From the NCBI GenBank assembly GCA_013350335.1, contig CM023541.1:60887413-60951412 (forward strand): a stretch of 64,000 nt of DNA. Reading direction: 5' to 3'. The first letter of the stretch is position 1. Every line of letters starts with the position of its first letter. Position numbers and translations under genes: made by a program. A model generated the notes under the pieces. The model did no database searches and had not been told where the DNA came from. It saw nothing but the letters and a program-made list of their open reading frames with translations. Shown here piece after piece: positions 23,653 through 36,912 of the stretch. The DNA comes from Chimonanthus salicifolius. Taxonomy: Eukaryota; Streptophyta; Magnoliopsida; Laurales; Calycanthaceae.

Positions 23653-23679
23653 TTTCCCTCGGCATTTTGTAATGCGAAA

Positions 23680-23688
23680 GGCGCGAAA
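23680..23688 (-). promoter_or_regulatory. E2F consensus site (TTTCGCGCC on the minus strand)
   Basis: GGCGCGAAA fits the E2F/DP consensus TTTSSCGC exactly and lies 67 bp before the gamma-tubulin start codon. E2F sites typify S-phase and proliferation genes, and gamma-tubulin is a microtubule-nucleation gene needed in dividing cells, so it is plausible here. Confidence 0.55.
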
Positions 23689-23754
23689 GGATAAAACCAG
23701 AAGCCTCCTCTCTCATTTTTGTCTCGTGGATTTGGGAATTGGAAAAGGGGAAAA

Positions 23755-23888
23755 ATGCCGAGAGAGATAATCACATTACAGGTGGGGCAATGCGGGAATC
23801 AGATCGGAATGGAGTTCTGGAAGCAGCTTTGCCTCGAGCACGGCATCAGCAGGGATGGTATTCTCGAAGATTTCGCCACTCAGGTTTT

Positions 23889-23924
<36 letters not shown>

Positions 23925-26900
23925 ACTTTATTTCTTTCACCATTTTCTTTAATTTGTTCAATCGGCTGTTTTGAATTGCAATTCTACAGAATATCTCATT
24001 TTAAGGATCTCAATGGATATTTCGCTATGTTTTGGCACTGATTGTTTGAAAAGCTCTTAATTTTTATTGATCATATTAGCAGTTTATTTGACACCCATGA
24101 GCATAGAAGTCATATCTGGTCAGTATCTAATACATAATGCTGCAGGGTGGTGACTGGAAAGATGTATTTTTCTATCAAGCTGATGATCAACACTACATAC
24201 CTCGAGCTCTTCTGTTGGATTTGGAGCCCAGGGTTATCAATGGAATTCAAAATAGCGAATATCGGAATTTATACAATCATGAAAACATATTCATCTCGGA
24301 TCATGGGGGTGGTGCTGGAAATAATTGGGCCAGTGGGTATCACCAGGTTTGTCATGGATGCCAACCATTTAATGCATGCGCTACGTTCTGATCTTGGCAC
24401 TAGTATTTCAATACAACACTTATGGTCCGTTGACTCGAGTGAAAACATGTATAGATTTTGTTGCCATTTATATCTGTGAGAAGTACAAGGCCGAAATGTA
24501 GTGTTTCTCCACTACACACTGCTTCGATTTGAATAAGAGTTCAAAATTTTGAAACTTAAACTCAACTTGAGTGAGTTTTAGAATTTGTCTAAAAAAGAGA
24601 TGCTAACAACTCATTGACTTGGTTGATTTGAAATCCTATCAAGTCAAATCAACTAGGATTGACTTGCCTAAATTTTTTGAGTTCTTAAACTATGACTCGA
24701 ACACATGGTTCTTAATTGGACTATGACCAGACACTTTTCACATTTCATATTCATAATTTTTTCATGATGATTCTAGGACACCTCTCTGGAGTTTCGCTTG
24801 ATTCTATTCTCAGATGTTTTCATGTTTCTATCTCATGGGTACTTTTACATGCCTATGTTGATTTCGTTTCGGTGTCAATGTTAGTGAGAGGGGAGGGTGC
24901 TGCTTGAAGACCGTTGATGAAAGAGTGAGGCAAGAAGCCACTGAACAGGGGACTGGGGGGAAAATCTACCCAAGGAGAATGAGTGTGTTCCACACCCTTG
25001 CAAGGGAATGTAGAGTCCCCTTTTCCAAAGAAGTGTTCATTTCCTTGTGCCTCACATTTCCCTTTAAAACCACTATTCAAATAAGGTGAGTTGAATTCTT
25101 TTGGAAACTTGAAGTTCCCTGCCCAAGTTTCCTTTATTGAAACATAGCCTCTGAATCCTCAATGACGTATAATTGACCATATCTAATATGTATGAAGTTT
25201 AGAGTGGTCTACTCTAATGTGGACATGATTGGTTTGTGGTTGGCATTGGTAATAGGCATCATGTTTAATATTTATCAAAATAGTTTAAAATCTGCTTGTT
25301 TGCTTTAGGCCATTGGTTGGATTTTTCTTTTTCTTTTTTTGTGGTCAGTTTTGCGCTGTTGGTATATCCTTTGTTAATGATTTTTGTTAGGCACTATAAA
25401 CATCCACTTACTTTTGAAGTTAATTGGTAACCTGTGATGCCATTATCAGGGAGAGAAGGTTGAAGAGGATATAATGGACATGGTTGATAGGGAAGCAGAT
25501 GGAAGTGATAGCCTTGAAGGTTTTGTTTTGTGCCATTCAATTGCTGGGGGCACTGGCTCAGGTTTTTCCTTGACACTCACTGGTTGTCATATCATCAACT
25601 CTTATAGTCTTTACTTGGAAGTTGGAGTATCTTTGTATTTCTCCATAAGAATTTGCACAGAGAGTTTGGCCCTATGATGCCGGACATGGCATGAGTACAA
25701 TAGGGACATGCCATCGATATGTCAAGGATACAGATTTTTCACAAAAAAATCAAGTGTCCGACATGGTCATGTACTACCTAAATTAAAGTGTTCATGCAAC
25801 ATAGGGTTGGCCTATGGTCCAGTTACAATTTGTTTATTAGGTTAAGGGTTTTTGACTTTTGAGGGACAATAAACATTATAACCGAACTCATCATCATCCC
25901 AAGACTCAATGACACCTTTAACTGAATGTCCAGTTGAAGTGTCCATGTGCTGGTGCAATTTCCTAGGAGGAACAAAATATTTTGGGATATTATCCAAGAT
26001 CAAAGAATAAATGAGGTTTGGTAAAAAATGGATTTGCATCCATGATAAACCAAACTTTGCACATTGATGATGGAGTATTTGCATAAATGGACACTTAAAT
26101 TGGACATGGAATTAAGTGTATGCTTGGTATGGGCCAGGCATAAACCTGATGGGCCTGACAAGAAGCCTGAGCCTGACAAAAGGCCTGAGTGGATGCATGA
26201 CTTTCCCCCTTTCATTTGATTCTTTTTAAAATTTGTAACCTATGATTTTTAGCTCTTGTTTGGAGTTAAACTGCAATTGAGAGGACAAAGTACTGGCTTC
26301 GAATGTGTGGCCAACTGAAACGTATATGCATATATACATGAATTCACACACACTCATGAAAAAATTTCCCTAAGAAGTGGTGTTAATGATGATACGATCG
26401 ACTATCAAAAGCATTCTTTCTCCATTTCTATTTTTATATTGTTTTCCATGCTTTATTCTTTTTGGTGGGTGCTTTTAATTATCTGAGATCGTTCTTGTTA
26501 CAACATTGGGGCACAGGCACTCCATTATATATTTGTCCCACATGGTCTTCCGTCTTCTTTTGTTGGTGCTTTTGAGGAAGTTGTGATGCCTGACATAGAT
26601 GTGTGAGCTAGGTTTTCTCCTCCATTTCTCAAAATTTAAAACATGGAAAGGAGATTCATCTAATACTTTTATGCCATGTTAATGTTTCTGGGTATTCAGA
26701 AAATGAATCTTAATAGACTGCTGAACCATATTGTGCAAGAGCACATGCAGTAAATTGTACCTTGGTATAGTAAGAGTACTGTAAGCATATGTGAGCGCTT
26801 ATGCAACTCTGCAACAAAGTCATTTTTTTCTGGTTATGCTGATTTCCAAGTTTCGCTTTTCCACTGTTCATTTTCCAGATTACTGGTTCTGTTATCTATT

Positions 26901-29900
26901 GTTGTGGAACCAGTACAACCCTACATGGAGCTGGGTTTTCTGAGTTCCACTTTTCCACTTGGTCCAATCAAATAATTATGAGGTAAGGGAATCAGTAAAC
27001 CAATTCAGCAAATATATAATCAATGTAACCAGAAACCAAGAACTTCCTTACTGGAATTGACTTTTTGGATTCTACTTTTTCACTTGACCATAGTAAACAT
27101 ATTGCTGATTTGAAGTTCGTCCAAGTTACCTGTTTGTCGTTCTCCCTCTTCCCTCTCATTTTTCATTCTGCTTGACAGTCATTTGTTGATGTATTGCAGG
27201 AATGGGTTCATATTTATTGGAAACATTGAACGATCGCTATAGTAAAAAGCTTATTCAAACATATAGTGTATTTCCCAATCAGATGGAGACAAGTGATGTG
27301 GTGGTCCAGCCATACAACTCCCTCTTGACTCTTAAAACGGCTAACGTTAAACGCTGATTGTGTTGTTGTTCTAGACAATACAGCACTGAATAGGATTGCT
27401 GTGGAACGTCTTCATCTTACTAATCCTACATTTGCCCAAACAAACTCATTGGTTTCTACTGTGATGTCTGCAAGCACAACCACTCTGCGCTATCCAGGAT
27501 ACATGAACAATGATTTGGTTGGCCTTCTTGCCTCTTTAATCCCAACTCCAAGATGCCATTTCCTAATGACAGGGTATACACCACTCACTGTGGAGTGTCA
27601 GGTTAGTTTTAGATATGTGTAGTTTTTACTTCCTAATTCTCATCTTCAAAGAAAAAATTACTTCCTATTCTTACAGAGAAAATAGTTGGAATTACAGTGT
27701 TTTTTTGTGTGTGTGTGTGAGAGCATTGACACCTCTAGGTTCTGAATTGTTGCTTGTTGGAAACCTTGTTTCCTTGTGGATGTTAGTCATTGTTGCAAGT
27801 TTGACTTTGTTTTGACTCTCAATTTATCAAATTGGAAAGAAATATATTTTTTAGAAGATAATATACAAATACTGGTGGTTCAGATGTTATCTAATCCAAA
27901 TATTGGCTTTTATTTGATGTGAAATTGTTCAATATATTTTTATTTTTGTGAATATAGAAACACACGGTGGAGTCATTTTGACATCAACTCAGTCATTATT
28001 TATTACCCAGTAGATGGCACACACATCGTACTAGAGTAATTAGTTAAAAATTTATAATGAATTATTTTTTATTTATAAATTGTATAATATTTTCTATTTT
28101 CAGACACTAATATCAAAGAACTTTGGTCATATTCTTTAAAATCACCAAATTTAATCATAAAATCTCTTTTTCTATTTTTTAGACAATTTTTTCACAAACT
28201 TTCTTTATTTTTAGATAATAATATGATAAAGCTACATCTGAGAAAAGATGAGAGGAAAGCTTCATCTGTTAGAGAAACAGAAAGAGCTCTGTTTTGATTT
28301 GAATACTAATGTATATAGCTGGTTAAGTATGCCACTGGTGCCTACCTTTAGTTCTTGGTACAAGGCTTGCTTCCGGTCTTCTAAAGTTAAGGACATGCCA
28401 AAACCATCGCAGTGATATTCCTTGATTTTGTCTTCCATGGGAATCTTGCATAGATGTCCTCTTCTGTTCTCCCTGAGAAGTATGATTTGTAGCTTTCCTC
28501 TCTTATATACAATCCAAATTCTATCCTTGTTATTCTGCACATTCCTCTTAACAGACTCATCTTGGCCACATTTACTTTGTCACTTTGGTGCCCAATATTC
28601 TGCTTCAAATTACAATGTAAGTCCAACTGCCATTCTATAAAATGTTCCCTTAATTGTAGTGACAAAGGCTAAACATATTTGCTTATTTACCAACTATGAA
28701 AGAATGGCCATTTTTTAAGAAACAAATGTATTTCTGAACTATTTTATTTGTTCTTACGTATCTCTAATGTTAGACACCTTGTTTCTTACAGGCAAACGTG
28801 ATTCGTAAAACAACTGTACTAGATGTCATGAGAAGGCTCCTGCAGGCAAGATATCATCATCACCATCATCATCTATTTACTTTTATAAAATCATCTCTTA
28901 CCAAAAAATGGATACTATCAAACATGAGTTGCTAGTCATGCATATGTTTTCTGGATAGACATTTATCTGACTTATGTTTTGCAGGCAAAAAATATCATGG
29001 TTTCTTCATATGCTCGCACAAAAGAAGCAAGAAAAGCAAAATATATATCAATATTAAACATCATTCAAGGAGAGGTGGATCCTACTCAAGTAAGTCCTTG
29101 TAGTAAGAAAAAAAAATCCTTTTTTATGCTGATCGTTTTTTTTCCCATTGTTTTGAGTGATACCTTTTTATGTTGATCACCATACAAGTAATCTATCCAG
29201 AAAAGAGAAGGCATTTTATTCTATAAAAAAATTATTCAGAGCTCCTACGTGTTCTTTTTTTTTTCCAAATTTTCTAGTCAAAACTTTTGTCGCCTTAATC
29301 TGCTTTAAGTTCTTCATATGATCATGTAGAGCTGTTATCTGCTAGTATATATATTCAAACAATAATATTTAATGTCTGTTTTTAACCCCGACATCAGTGT
29401 CTCCATCAATAGAAAAATGGCATTGATGTTGGGCGGACACTTTTTTATTTGCAACAGCAATTTCAAAACTGTAATAACTATTTCGGTATTGTCGGGGAAT
29501 CATGAGATTTTAAATTGGGATTAACAATCAAAGCAGTTCCTTTGTCTGCCATTTGTATTATTACTCCTATCGCAGCGCTTCATCCTTGACCAAAAGTGTA
29601 GACGTACCTTTTTCTTTTCTTTTCTTTGAAAAGCATGAAGTTTATACAATAAATCCAGCTCTATTTTGTCAATTGTGGAGATTGTTATCATCATGCATTG
29701 TGGAGAATGGGAGGCTAGGGAGGTTCCATTATTTATTCCGTCCTGAGAGAACAATTTCCATCCCCTAAGTTATTGCTCCCATATAATCGATCAGTTTCTT
29801 GTGGAGAGGACTTGCCATGATAGGTTCACACTGAGGCCTCATGTAGCCTCCATCCAGCATAGTCTTGGACTCCCTGAAAAAATAAAGAAAAGAAGGTTGA

Positions 29901-32134
29901 AGCCAGAAGAGGGAGGGAGGATTGATCAAATTTTAGCAGAGATATCCCCTTTTGTGTTTACTGATATTCTACTGGCTTATTTCTTATGATGTTTTCCATG
30001 CCTCTATCAAGCATTATTCTAAAAGTTTTGGCAAGTTCAGATAACTTGACTATGAAAGTTAATTTTATAAACTTAGGAAACCAGCTAAATAGATAGCGAC
30101 AATTTTTTTTTTTTTTCTTTTTCAGAATGTGACAGTTAATCTTCTTTACAACAAAGTTGCACAAAAAAGTTGATATTGAAATATCAACAGGAACTGTGGG
30201 TGGTTGTGTACCATGGGATTAATCTGACCTTCACATGGAGTGGGGATACCCATGTTATTATAAAAGAAAAATTGATTCCTTTCTATTGTGGAGCTCTAAT
30301 TCTCTGTTTGAACTGTCCGTTGTATTGAAATGATGTAATTATTAATTAATCTCTCTTTACTTTCCTAACATTTTTTACTTATGGCAGTGCAATATTTTTT
30401 ATTTTTGTATTTTGGAAATAGGTGCATGAAAGCTTGCAAAGAATACGAGAAAGAAAGCTTGTTAATTTTATTGATTGGGGCCCTGCAAGCATTCAGGTCT
30501 GTTTCTATCAAAAGAGAGTATGTATTATTATTTGTGATCATTGTAGTTATAATACCATTCTTTTGCAGGTTGCTTTGTCTAGGAAATCTCCTTATGTGCA
30601 AACTGCTCATAGAGTAAGTTCTCCTTTTTTTTTTTATAAAGAAAATTTTCAGTTTCAGCCCAGCTTTATTTAAAATGCATGAATGATTAGGAATTTGCAA
30701 CTGCTTCTAAATTTGTTTTGTTGTGACTTTTGATATAAACTTTTAATTAATCAGTGTTCAATCTTGTTGCATTCTCTTGGATAGGTTAGTGGTCTAATGC
30801 TTGCAAGCCATACGAGTATCCGGCACCTCTTTAGCAAGTGCCTGAGCCAGTATGAGAAATTGAGAAAGAAGCAAGCATTCCTTGACAACTATCGGAAGTT
30901 CCCAATGTTTGCGGTAAGTTGCTAGCTGCCACCCTGTTGTTTTCCAACTCCATTTAGCTCTGTTTATGTGTGAACATTTTTTACTAGAAGTGTCTCTCTC
31001 CATAATGGTGGATTTGTGATTGTTCTACCTTTCATAAACTTAAGCAACAATTGAATGGGCAGTGTGGTAACCTTAACCAATCATATGTTTTGTTGTGCAT
31101 ATGTTGCATACGTAGGAAAGTTTGCTACAATAACTTAAGCTTTATGGTCTGAACTTCTGACATGTAAACTCTCTAAGAATGATAATTGTTGTGAGCAACT
31201 GCTGATCCTATTCAACTACTCTGCAGCATTGATTAAAGTGAATCACATGCTTTCAGGTCTTTTTCAATGTGTTATTTGTTTACATTCTTTGTTGGGTGCT
31301 AAGTGGTGGTTCAAGGTCAATGGTTTCTCATATTATATTAATACTGTTCATCTAATATTTAACTGTTTATGCTGAGAAATAGGCACATAGTGACCAGTTT
31401 AAGCAGAAGAAAGCCCTACTTTACCTGGGTAATTTTGAGCATCACTATTTGTATTGTGGTCAGTTCATTCTTCACTATTCTCTGCTTGCTAAGTTGTCAT
31501 GTAAAGAGGACAATGACCTAAAGTAGCTACTTCACTGAATCATTTCACAGATGCCCAAAAAAAGAATGGAGAAATCACACTTCTAAAGATGTCAGAGAAT
31601 AATTTGTAGCTGAGATTTGTATTATGTATTAATAGATCATGAGTGAATATTTATAGGGATGAAGTTACCGATGCTGATTCATCAGTTAAGAACTGCTCAA
31701 TGGTGAGACTTACATAGGAGAAAAGTTACAAAAACAGCATAACTTGTAGGCATGGAAACTAAATTGGTCCTAATCTTTTTTGAAATTGTAGAAATAATCC
31801 TGCAACCTTTGCCATTGTGTTTTTACTTTTAGTGCCCTTTATCAATTGAGAAATTCTTTTTTGGATGTTCATCTTTCATCAGGACAATGATCTATCTGAA
31901 TTTGATGAATCCCAAGAGATCTTAGAAAGTTTGGTTGATGAATACAAGGCATGTGAGTCACCAGATTACATCAAATGGGGTATGGAGGTAAGTTCCAGGT
32001 CAATGCTAACAGTGACTTCTGTTGTACTATAAAATATAAATCTCATATTCCTAAACGAACTCAGAACTCATCTTATGCAGGACCCAGGTCAAACCCTAAC
32101 GGGAGAAGGTAACATCTCAGGAACAGTGGATTAG
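23755..32134 (+). CDS. TUBG: Gamma-tubulin gene, 11 exons, with a 1-nt frameshift in exon 4
   Basis: Exons: 23755-23883, 24146-24346, 25450-25561, 27200-27601, 28792-28845, 28985-29089, 30422-30496, 30569-30613, 30785-30913, 31883-31987, 32081-32134. With one base of the A run at 27334-27337 discounted, phases agree throughout and give 469 residues, close to the usual ~474. Diagnostic blocks are [33 protein letters not shown], the tubulin signature AGGTGSG (142-148), [26 protein letters not shown] and [18 protein letters not shown]. It nucleates microtubules in the gamma-tubulin complex. As written, the extra A shifts the frame after Lys193 and stops after about six codons. Other oddities are Trp47 where plants and animals have Arg (DRKDVFF), a GC donor after exon 5, and a stop right after GTVD, about five residues early. 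Either an assembly error in a homopolymer or a recently damaged copy. Confidence 0.92.
23893..23922. repeat. CT microsatellite in intron 1 of gamma-tubulin
   Basis: About 15 CT units begin 10 bp after the exon 1 splice donor. Confidence 0.95.
24347..25449. other. Gamma-tubulin intron 2; nothing recognised
   Basis: The intron has simple AT-rich DNA and a stretch near 24620-24680 in which AAATCAACTAGG- and CAAGTCAA-like words recur in both directions. Short frames here resemble no known protein. Confidence 0.5.
25562..27199. other. Gamma-tubulin intron 3; nothing defined
   Basis: A 1.6 kb intron. A patch near 26130-26190 repeats GGCCTGAC/GCCTGAG words and looks repeat-derived. No coding sequence was recognised. 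Confidence 0.45.
28040..28232. repeat. Dispersed AT-rich repeat, copy A (in gamma-tubulin intron 4)
   Basis: It shares a long diverged block with 45685-45882, including AAAATCACCAAATTTAATC, ATAAAATCTC and TTTTTAGATAATAATATG followed by ATAAAG. The spacing of these blocks is the same in both copies. Type unknown; no protein, terminal repeat or target duplication was identified. Confidence 0.65.
29090..30421. other. Gamma-tubulin intron 6; nothing defined
   Basis: A 1.3 kb intron with AT-rich DNA and short frames that match no known protein. A frame at 29801-29989 is basic and ends without recognisable domains. Confidence 0.45.
30914..31882. other. Gamma-tubulin intron 9; nothing defined
   Basis: About 970 bp of ordinary AT-rich intron sequence, with no repeat or gene recognised. 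Confidence 0.45.
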
Positions 32135-35100
32135 CGCTGTAAAGAGCATGAAACAATCATGTTTGAAATATTTTCTAGGTAATGTTGGTTTGACTGAAGC
32201 TCCCATAAAACGTTGATTTAACTAAAGCACATGACATTCTCTTCATTTCCCAGTTATCACATCTAATGTATATGCTACTGAACTTTATCTCCAATCAGCT
32301 CAATATTAGTTCTTTTTTTCAAATTGAGAATACTTATCGCTGCGCATTTAGCTGACGGCCAAGGTGTATATTGATGTGGACCTGTGCTGATGCTTCCTAC
32401 AGTGTTGTGTTGTGACCATATAGCCAAGAAATTGATATGCAATCTTCCTAACATGGCTGTAATCATTTCTTTCTTGTGAACATTTTTGGTCTTACTCCAA
32501 AAAAAAAATGTTCTTATGACTGAAGAAAACATCACTTGTTGAAAATTTGATTTGAAATTGGGGAGATGGTGTAATGATGTCTCCAGAAAACATCCAATTT
32601 GGCCTTGCACATGGGCATATTTATAACAGGTCTCAACATGGGGGAGGTGATGCATGTGCTGACCATCACTTGATTTGTAGTTGAGATCACACATCTACAA
32701 TGGCAAGAGGCCCACATGGAAGAATTAATTATAGGAATCCATATGGATAGAGTGTGGATGAACTTTCAATCCTATACCATCACATGGGTCCTGCTATTGT
32801 AGATAGGTATTACTAGTCTTTCTAAATGAGTCTATTGTTAAGGTCTCTCTGGTGCAAGAAGCACAGATATTCATATAAACCTAAACTTAAATAGTTCTAG
32901 GGAGGCTTCCTAAGTCTCTCTGCTTAAGGTGACTGGCCACTGCTGTTATGTGTTGCGGTTGTTGTTATTGAAACAAGAAGCACAGATACTCATATAAACC
33001 TAAACTTAAATAGTTCTAGGGAGGCTTCCTAAGTCTCTCTGCTTAAGGTGACTGGCCACTGCTGTTATTTGTTGCGGTTGTTGTTATTGAAATTGAATGA
33101 TATGGAGACTGCCCATTAGTTTATCATTTTCAAGTTAATGATTTTCATATTACCGCTCTAAAAAAGTTGATATTTTTTTTAATGACAGAGAACCCCAAGA
33201 CCCATATCTCTCTCCAAGTACGAGGGTTGGGTAAGCTTCATAGCCCATCTTTGAAAGCATTGAGAATTGGATGAGGAAGTTCTCCTACCACCCTCCCCAT
33301 GCAGTCCTCTTTAAATTCCACCAACCATACAGAATGCTACTCTTGTTGGATGGTCAGCCTCCAGAGGGAAAAATGCTACTTGAGCCTTCCTAAAGTTGTA
33401 CCATCTTGCTAGAAGTGACATAAACAGAAGTTTAGAAGATATATTTGGTGAAACCATAGTTCTTACAAGAGGAATGATCTCACAATACGTTTTCCGATAG
33501 GGTCTCTGGCTCCGTTTTTATTATATTCCTATTTTGGTATAATCTTATTTGCTTCACATATCAATTTCTGGTGATTTGACAGATAAGAGCAGAAACAACA
33601 TTTATAAATCTGTGGTTTCTCTTGAATTCAGGTTCATTTCTCTTCTGTTTCTCAATGAAGTGTGTAGATGGCTCCTATTTACCAGCATCTATCATATCTG
33701 ACCCGTTTATGATTGTCAAGACCGAGTTATTTGTTTGCATAGAATTTCTAAGTGGAGCCTTGCCCATGCAAAATCACTATGGATGATCACATCTTACATT
33801 CTTGACCTCAACAATTGTTTGGACTAAATTCAAACTAATATAGCAATTTCGAAGATTTTTTAATGCATTTATGGGAAATGGGGCCTTTTTATTTATTTAT
33901 TTATTTACAGTTCAGTATGTATGTATTTGTGTGAATGGCTATATGTATTTGTGCTTTTTAAAATAATAATAATAATCAATGCTGTGTTAAATGTGGTCTG
34001 TAAGCATGTCTGATTAGTTGATATTTTGGCAAATGTACATTTCATGGTCTTGGCTAAGTAATTGAACGAGGAACAACCCTGAATAACTCCAGTCTTTGTA
34101 ACTTTGAAGAAATTTATTCCATCTATTTAAGATTGTCATTAAATTATTCTGACAAGTTATTTTAAATGGAACCATTTTCTATCCAATTCCTGTCTGACTC
34201 AAAACTGCAACATTTTATAGTTTCCAATAATAAGTACTTCTCCATTGTACTGTAGGTCTTTGTCATTGATATCGTGCAAGATTGAAAATGGCTTCTTATT
34301 CATCCAACTATAGGAAGGATCTTACTTAAAAGCTAAGTTTGTGGATGACCTTGGATCTGACCTATCCTTTGATGGATGGCCTCAGTTACAAATTTCAGCT
34401 GAAATCTGAAATTTTGGCTGAATTATAAATGTTAAAATATTGGTGATGTTAAAAATTTTGATTTTTTTAAAGGGAAATAAATTAATTAAATAGTTAAGAT
34501 CCGACATAAAAAAAAAAAAAGAATTTGAATCCTATAGAGATAGGATTATTGAAAATTAAAAAAGATAATCTGGAAAACCAATTTAAAAAACACTCTACTA
34601 GCTATAAGGAAAGAAAATGTCAGAGTAAATAATTAAAATATAATTTAAATGGCAGAACTTAAGAGATTCTTGCTTGTGATGCTATCTCTAATCTAAGCAT
34701 TTAAAAAATTAAAAATAATGTTTCAATAATAGAAACCAATGTGCCCCAGTTGTTGTCGAAGTTCAAAATTTAGATTCAAATTTCAAAAGCTTCGCCTTTT
34801 TCTTCGTGAAGAAAGGAGAGAGCAGAGAAGACAGAGAAAGAGCCAAGAAAAACCTAAATTCCTCTCTCCCTCCGTGCAATACCCAAGGTTTGAAAGATAA
34901 AAGACGGAAGACCGTTGATGGAAGAAAGGACCGTTACATAGAACGTTGGTTTTGACGGTGACAGTTCGTGAAACGGGGAGGAAGGGAGAAAAGAATCCGT
35001 TTGGTTTGGTGGTCCCCCGGTGTCCTGTAATTATGGTGGTCGCACATGCGTAAAGCCTTTGATGACGACACGTGAGCATTTTGATGACTCATTCTTGACT

Positions 35101-36904
35101 TTGATTTGATAGAGAATCCACAGCAATTGCCCATTGCTCCCCTCGCTACCTAAACAATCGTGACCACAATACCAATTTCTGTGACAAAACTGCCCTTCCT
35201 TTCTTTTCATTTAATTTTGAAATTAACTTGTTAACGTTGATGAATCTGTCAATGTGATTTCATTTTGTTATCAAGTTCAAAAAAATATATTTTTAGTAAA
35301 CTTTTTAAATCACATTTTATGATTCAACTATTTTAATAAAAAAAAAAATCTTCATAACACTCTCGGATGTTGTTGTGTTATAAATTTATAATCATATAAA
35401 TTTAAAAATTTAAGTGTTCTAATAAATCATGTCAAAAGATAAATTTTATGGTATGATAAAAATTAAATGAATAAATAATAAATAATTCAAAATGGAATCT
35501 ATTAAATCATTTTGACTTTCCACTTGAAATTATAGAGAATTAAGATAAAGGATTATGTGATAGATATTAAATTGACTAACTGTATAATTTATAATAGAAA
35601 AAATGAAAAATAAAACTTAAAAATATATTTCAGATAGATTAAATTTTGGCATTTATTGATGATAAAGAAGAAGAATCATTTTGGCCCTTATTTTTCAATA
35701 TCAAATATTAATGATTAGATAAAAAAAAAAATTATTTGTCATAGTAAAATCTAACAATAAAAATGCTACAAAGAGACATCAATATTGATTAAATCTAAAT
35801 TTAAAAGCAATAGTTTTGAATTTAATATTCTATGAGCCCATATGATCTTCAACATATATACTAAGATGAACCATTCCTTAGAATTTACTCTATCTCATTT
35901 TTTTTTAAATTGATTCAAGCTTACCTTATTTAAAATTGAAAATACTACTTAAATGTCATTTTTTATTGCCATTGGTTTCAACTCATTTATCTCATCAAGT
36001 TTAAAATCTTAGCTGATAGTCTTTATTTTCTATAATTATATAGTACACATGAAAAAAAGTCTACTTATATTCATTTTTATTAAAATAAAATTTTATTACT
36101 TTTTTCAAAAATTTATAAAATTTGGGTTGGGTAGTAACGTAAATGTTAGATTGGGCCATTATGGCGCAGATAGAGAATATGTTATTTAAAAATATAATCA
36201 ATTATTTCATTGTTTATTATATTTATCTTTATCTCTTTTCTCTCTATTTCTAGTATTCTGCCTTTATTTTTTTTATTTATAATTTATAAACTCTTAACTC
36301 TATAAATAGAAGTTATTTTCTACTTACATATTCAAATTATCTTAAAAAAGTTTTATTTTATCATTTATTAAAAAATTAATTCAAATTCACAATTTAAAAT
36401 AATCAGGTATTGCACCAACCCACATGATTTAAACTGAGAATGCAAATATATTTTATAAATTAATTAATAAATAAATAAAATTTAAAATAAAAGTCTTAAG
36501 AATTAAACTAACCAACTCGACCTGTTAGTTATCTATTTTAAGCTACAATAGCTGTCATATTTGTAATTTTCCTTTTAAAATCTTGATGAGTGATGATGCT
36601 AGCTGGCACGTCATCGTTGGACCACGTTAGAAAGACCCAAATTTGGTTTTTTTTTTTTTCTCTTTTTCGATTAGCCAAAATATAACGGGTATAAAACGGA
36701 AGGGCATTTTAGGAAAGAGAAGGAGAAGAAGACGGACAGATTCCAGCTCACCATGAACGGCTAAGATATTGCCAAGTGGAAAATCCATGCGTACGAGCTG
36801 GCTACGACTGACAAGCCAGACTGGCAGGGGCAGGCCCAGGAGAAGGGCCAGTCAGGTCACATGGGCGCGACTCACGCGGGCGGACCCCACACTCTTTCCT
36901 CCCT
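32135..36904. other. Intergenic region between gamma-tubulin and the AGP gene
   Basis: The first few hundred bases are gamma-tubulin 3' sequence. Then come the 119 bp duplication (32855-33092), a TTTA microsatellite near 33892-33909, and very AT-rich DNA from about 35200 to 36500. A 139-residue open frame on the minus strand (32275-32694) is the longest here, but it has no recognisable domain and I do not call it. No RNA gene was seen. Confidence 0.5.
32855..33092. repeat. Tandem duplication, two 119 bp units
   Basis: Units start CAAGAAGCACAGATA at 32855 and 32974 and end TTGTTGTTATTGAAA. They differ at only about two positions before the end, so the duplication is recent. Confidence 0.93.
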
Positions 36905-36912
36905 TCTTATAT
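36905..36912 (+). promoter_or_regulatory. Possible TATA box of the AGP gene
   Basis: TTCTTATATGAGCC lies about 170 bp before the ATG. The TTATAT core is a weak TATA match. The leader downstream is CT-rich. Confidence 0.35.

Noticed and set aside
32275..32694. 139-residue open frame on the minus strand
   Set aside because: It has no recognisable domain or family similarity, overlaps the gamma-tubulin 3' flank, and has no supporting promoter or splice context. Length alone is not enough in AT-rich DNA.
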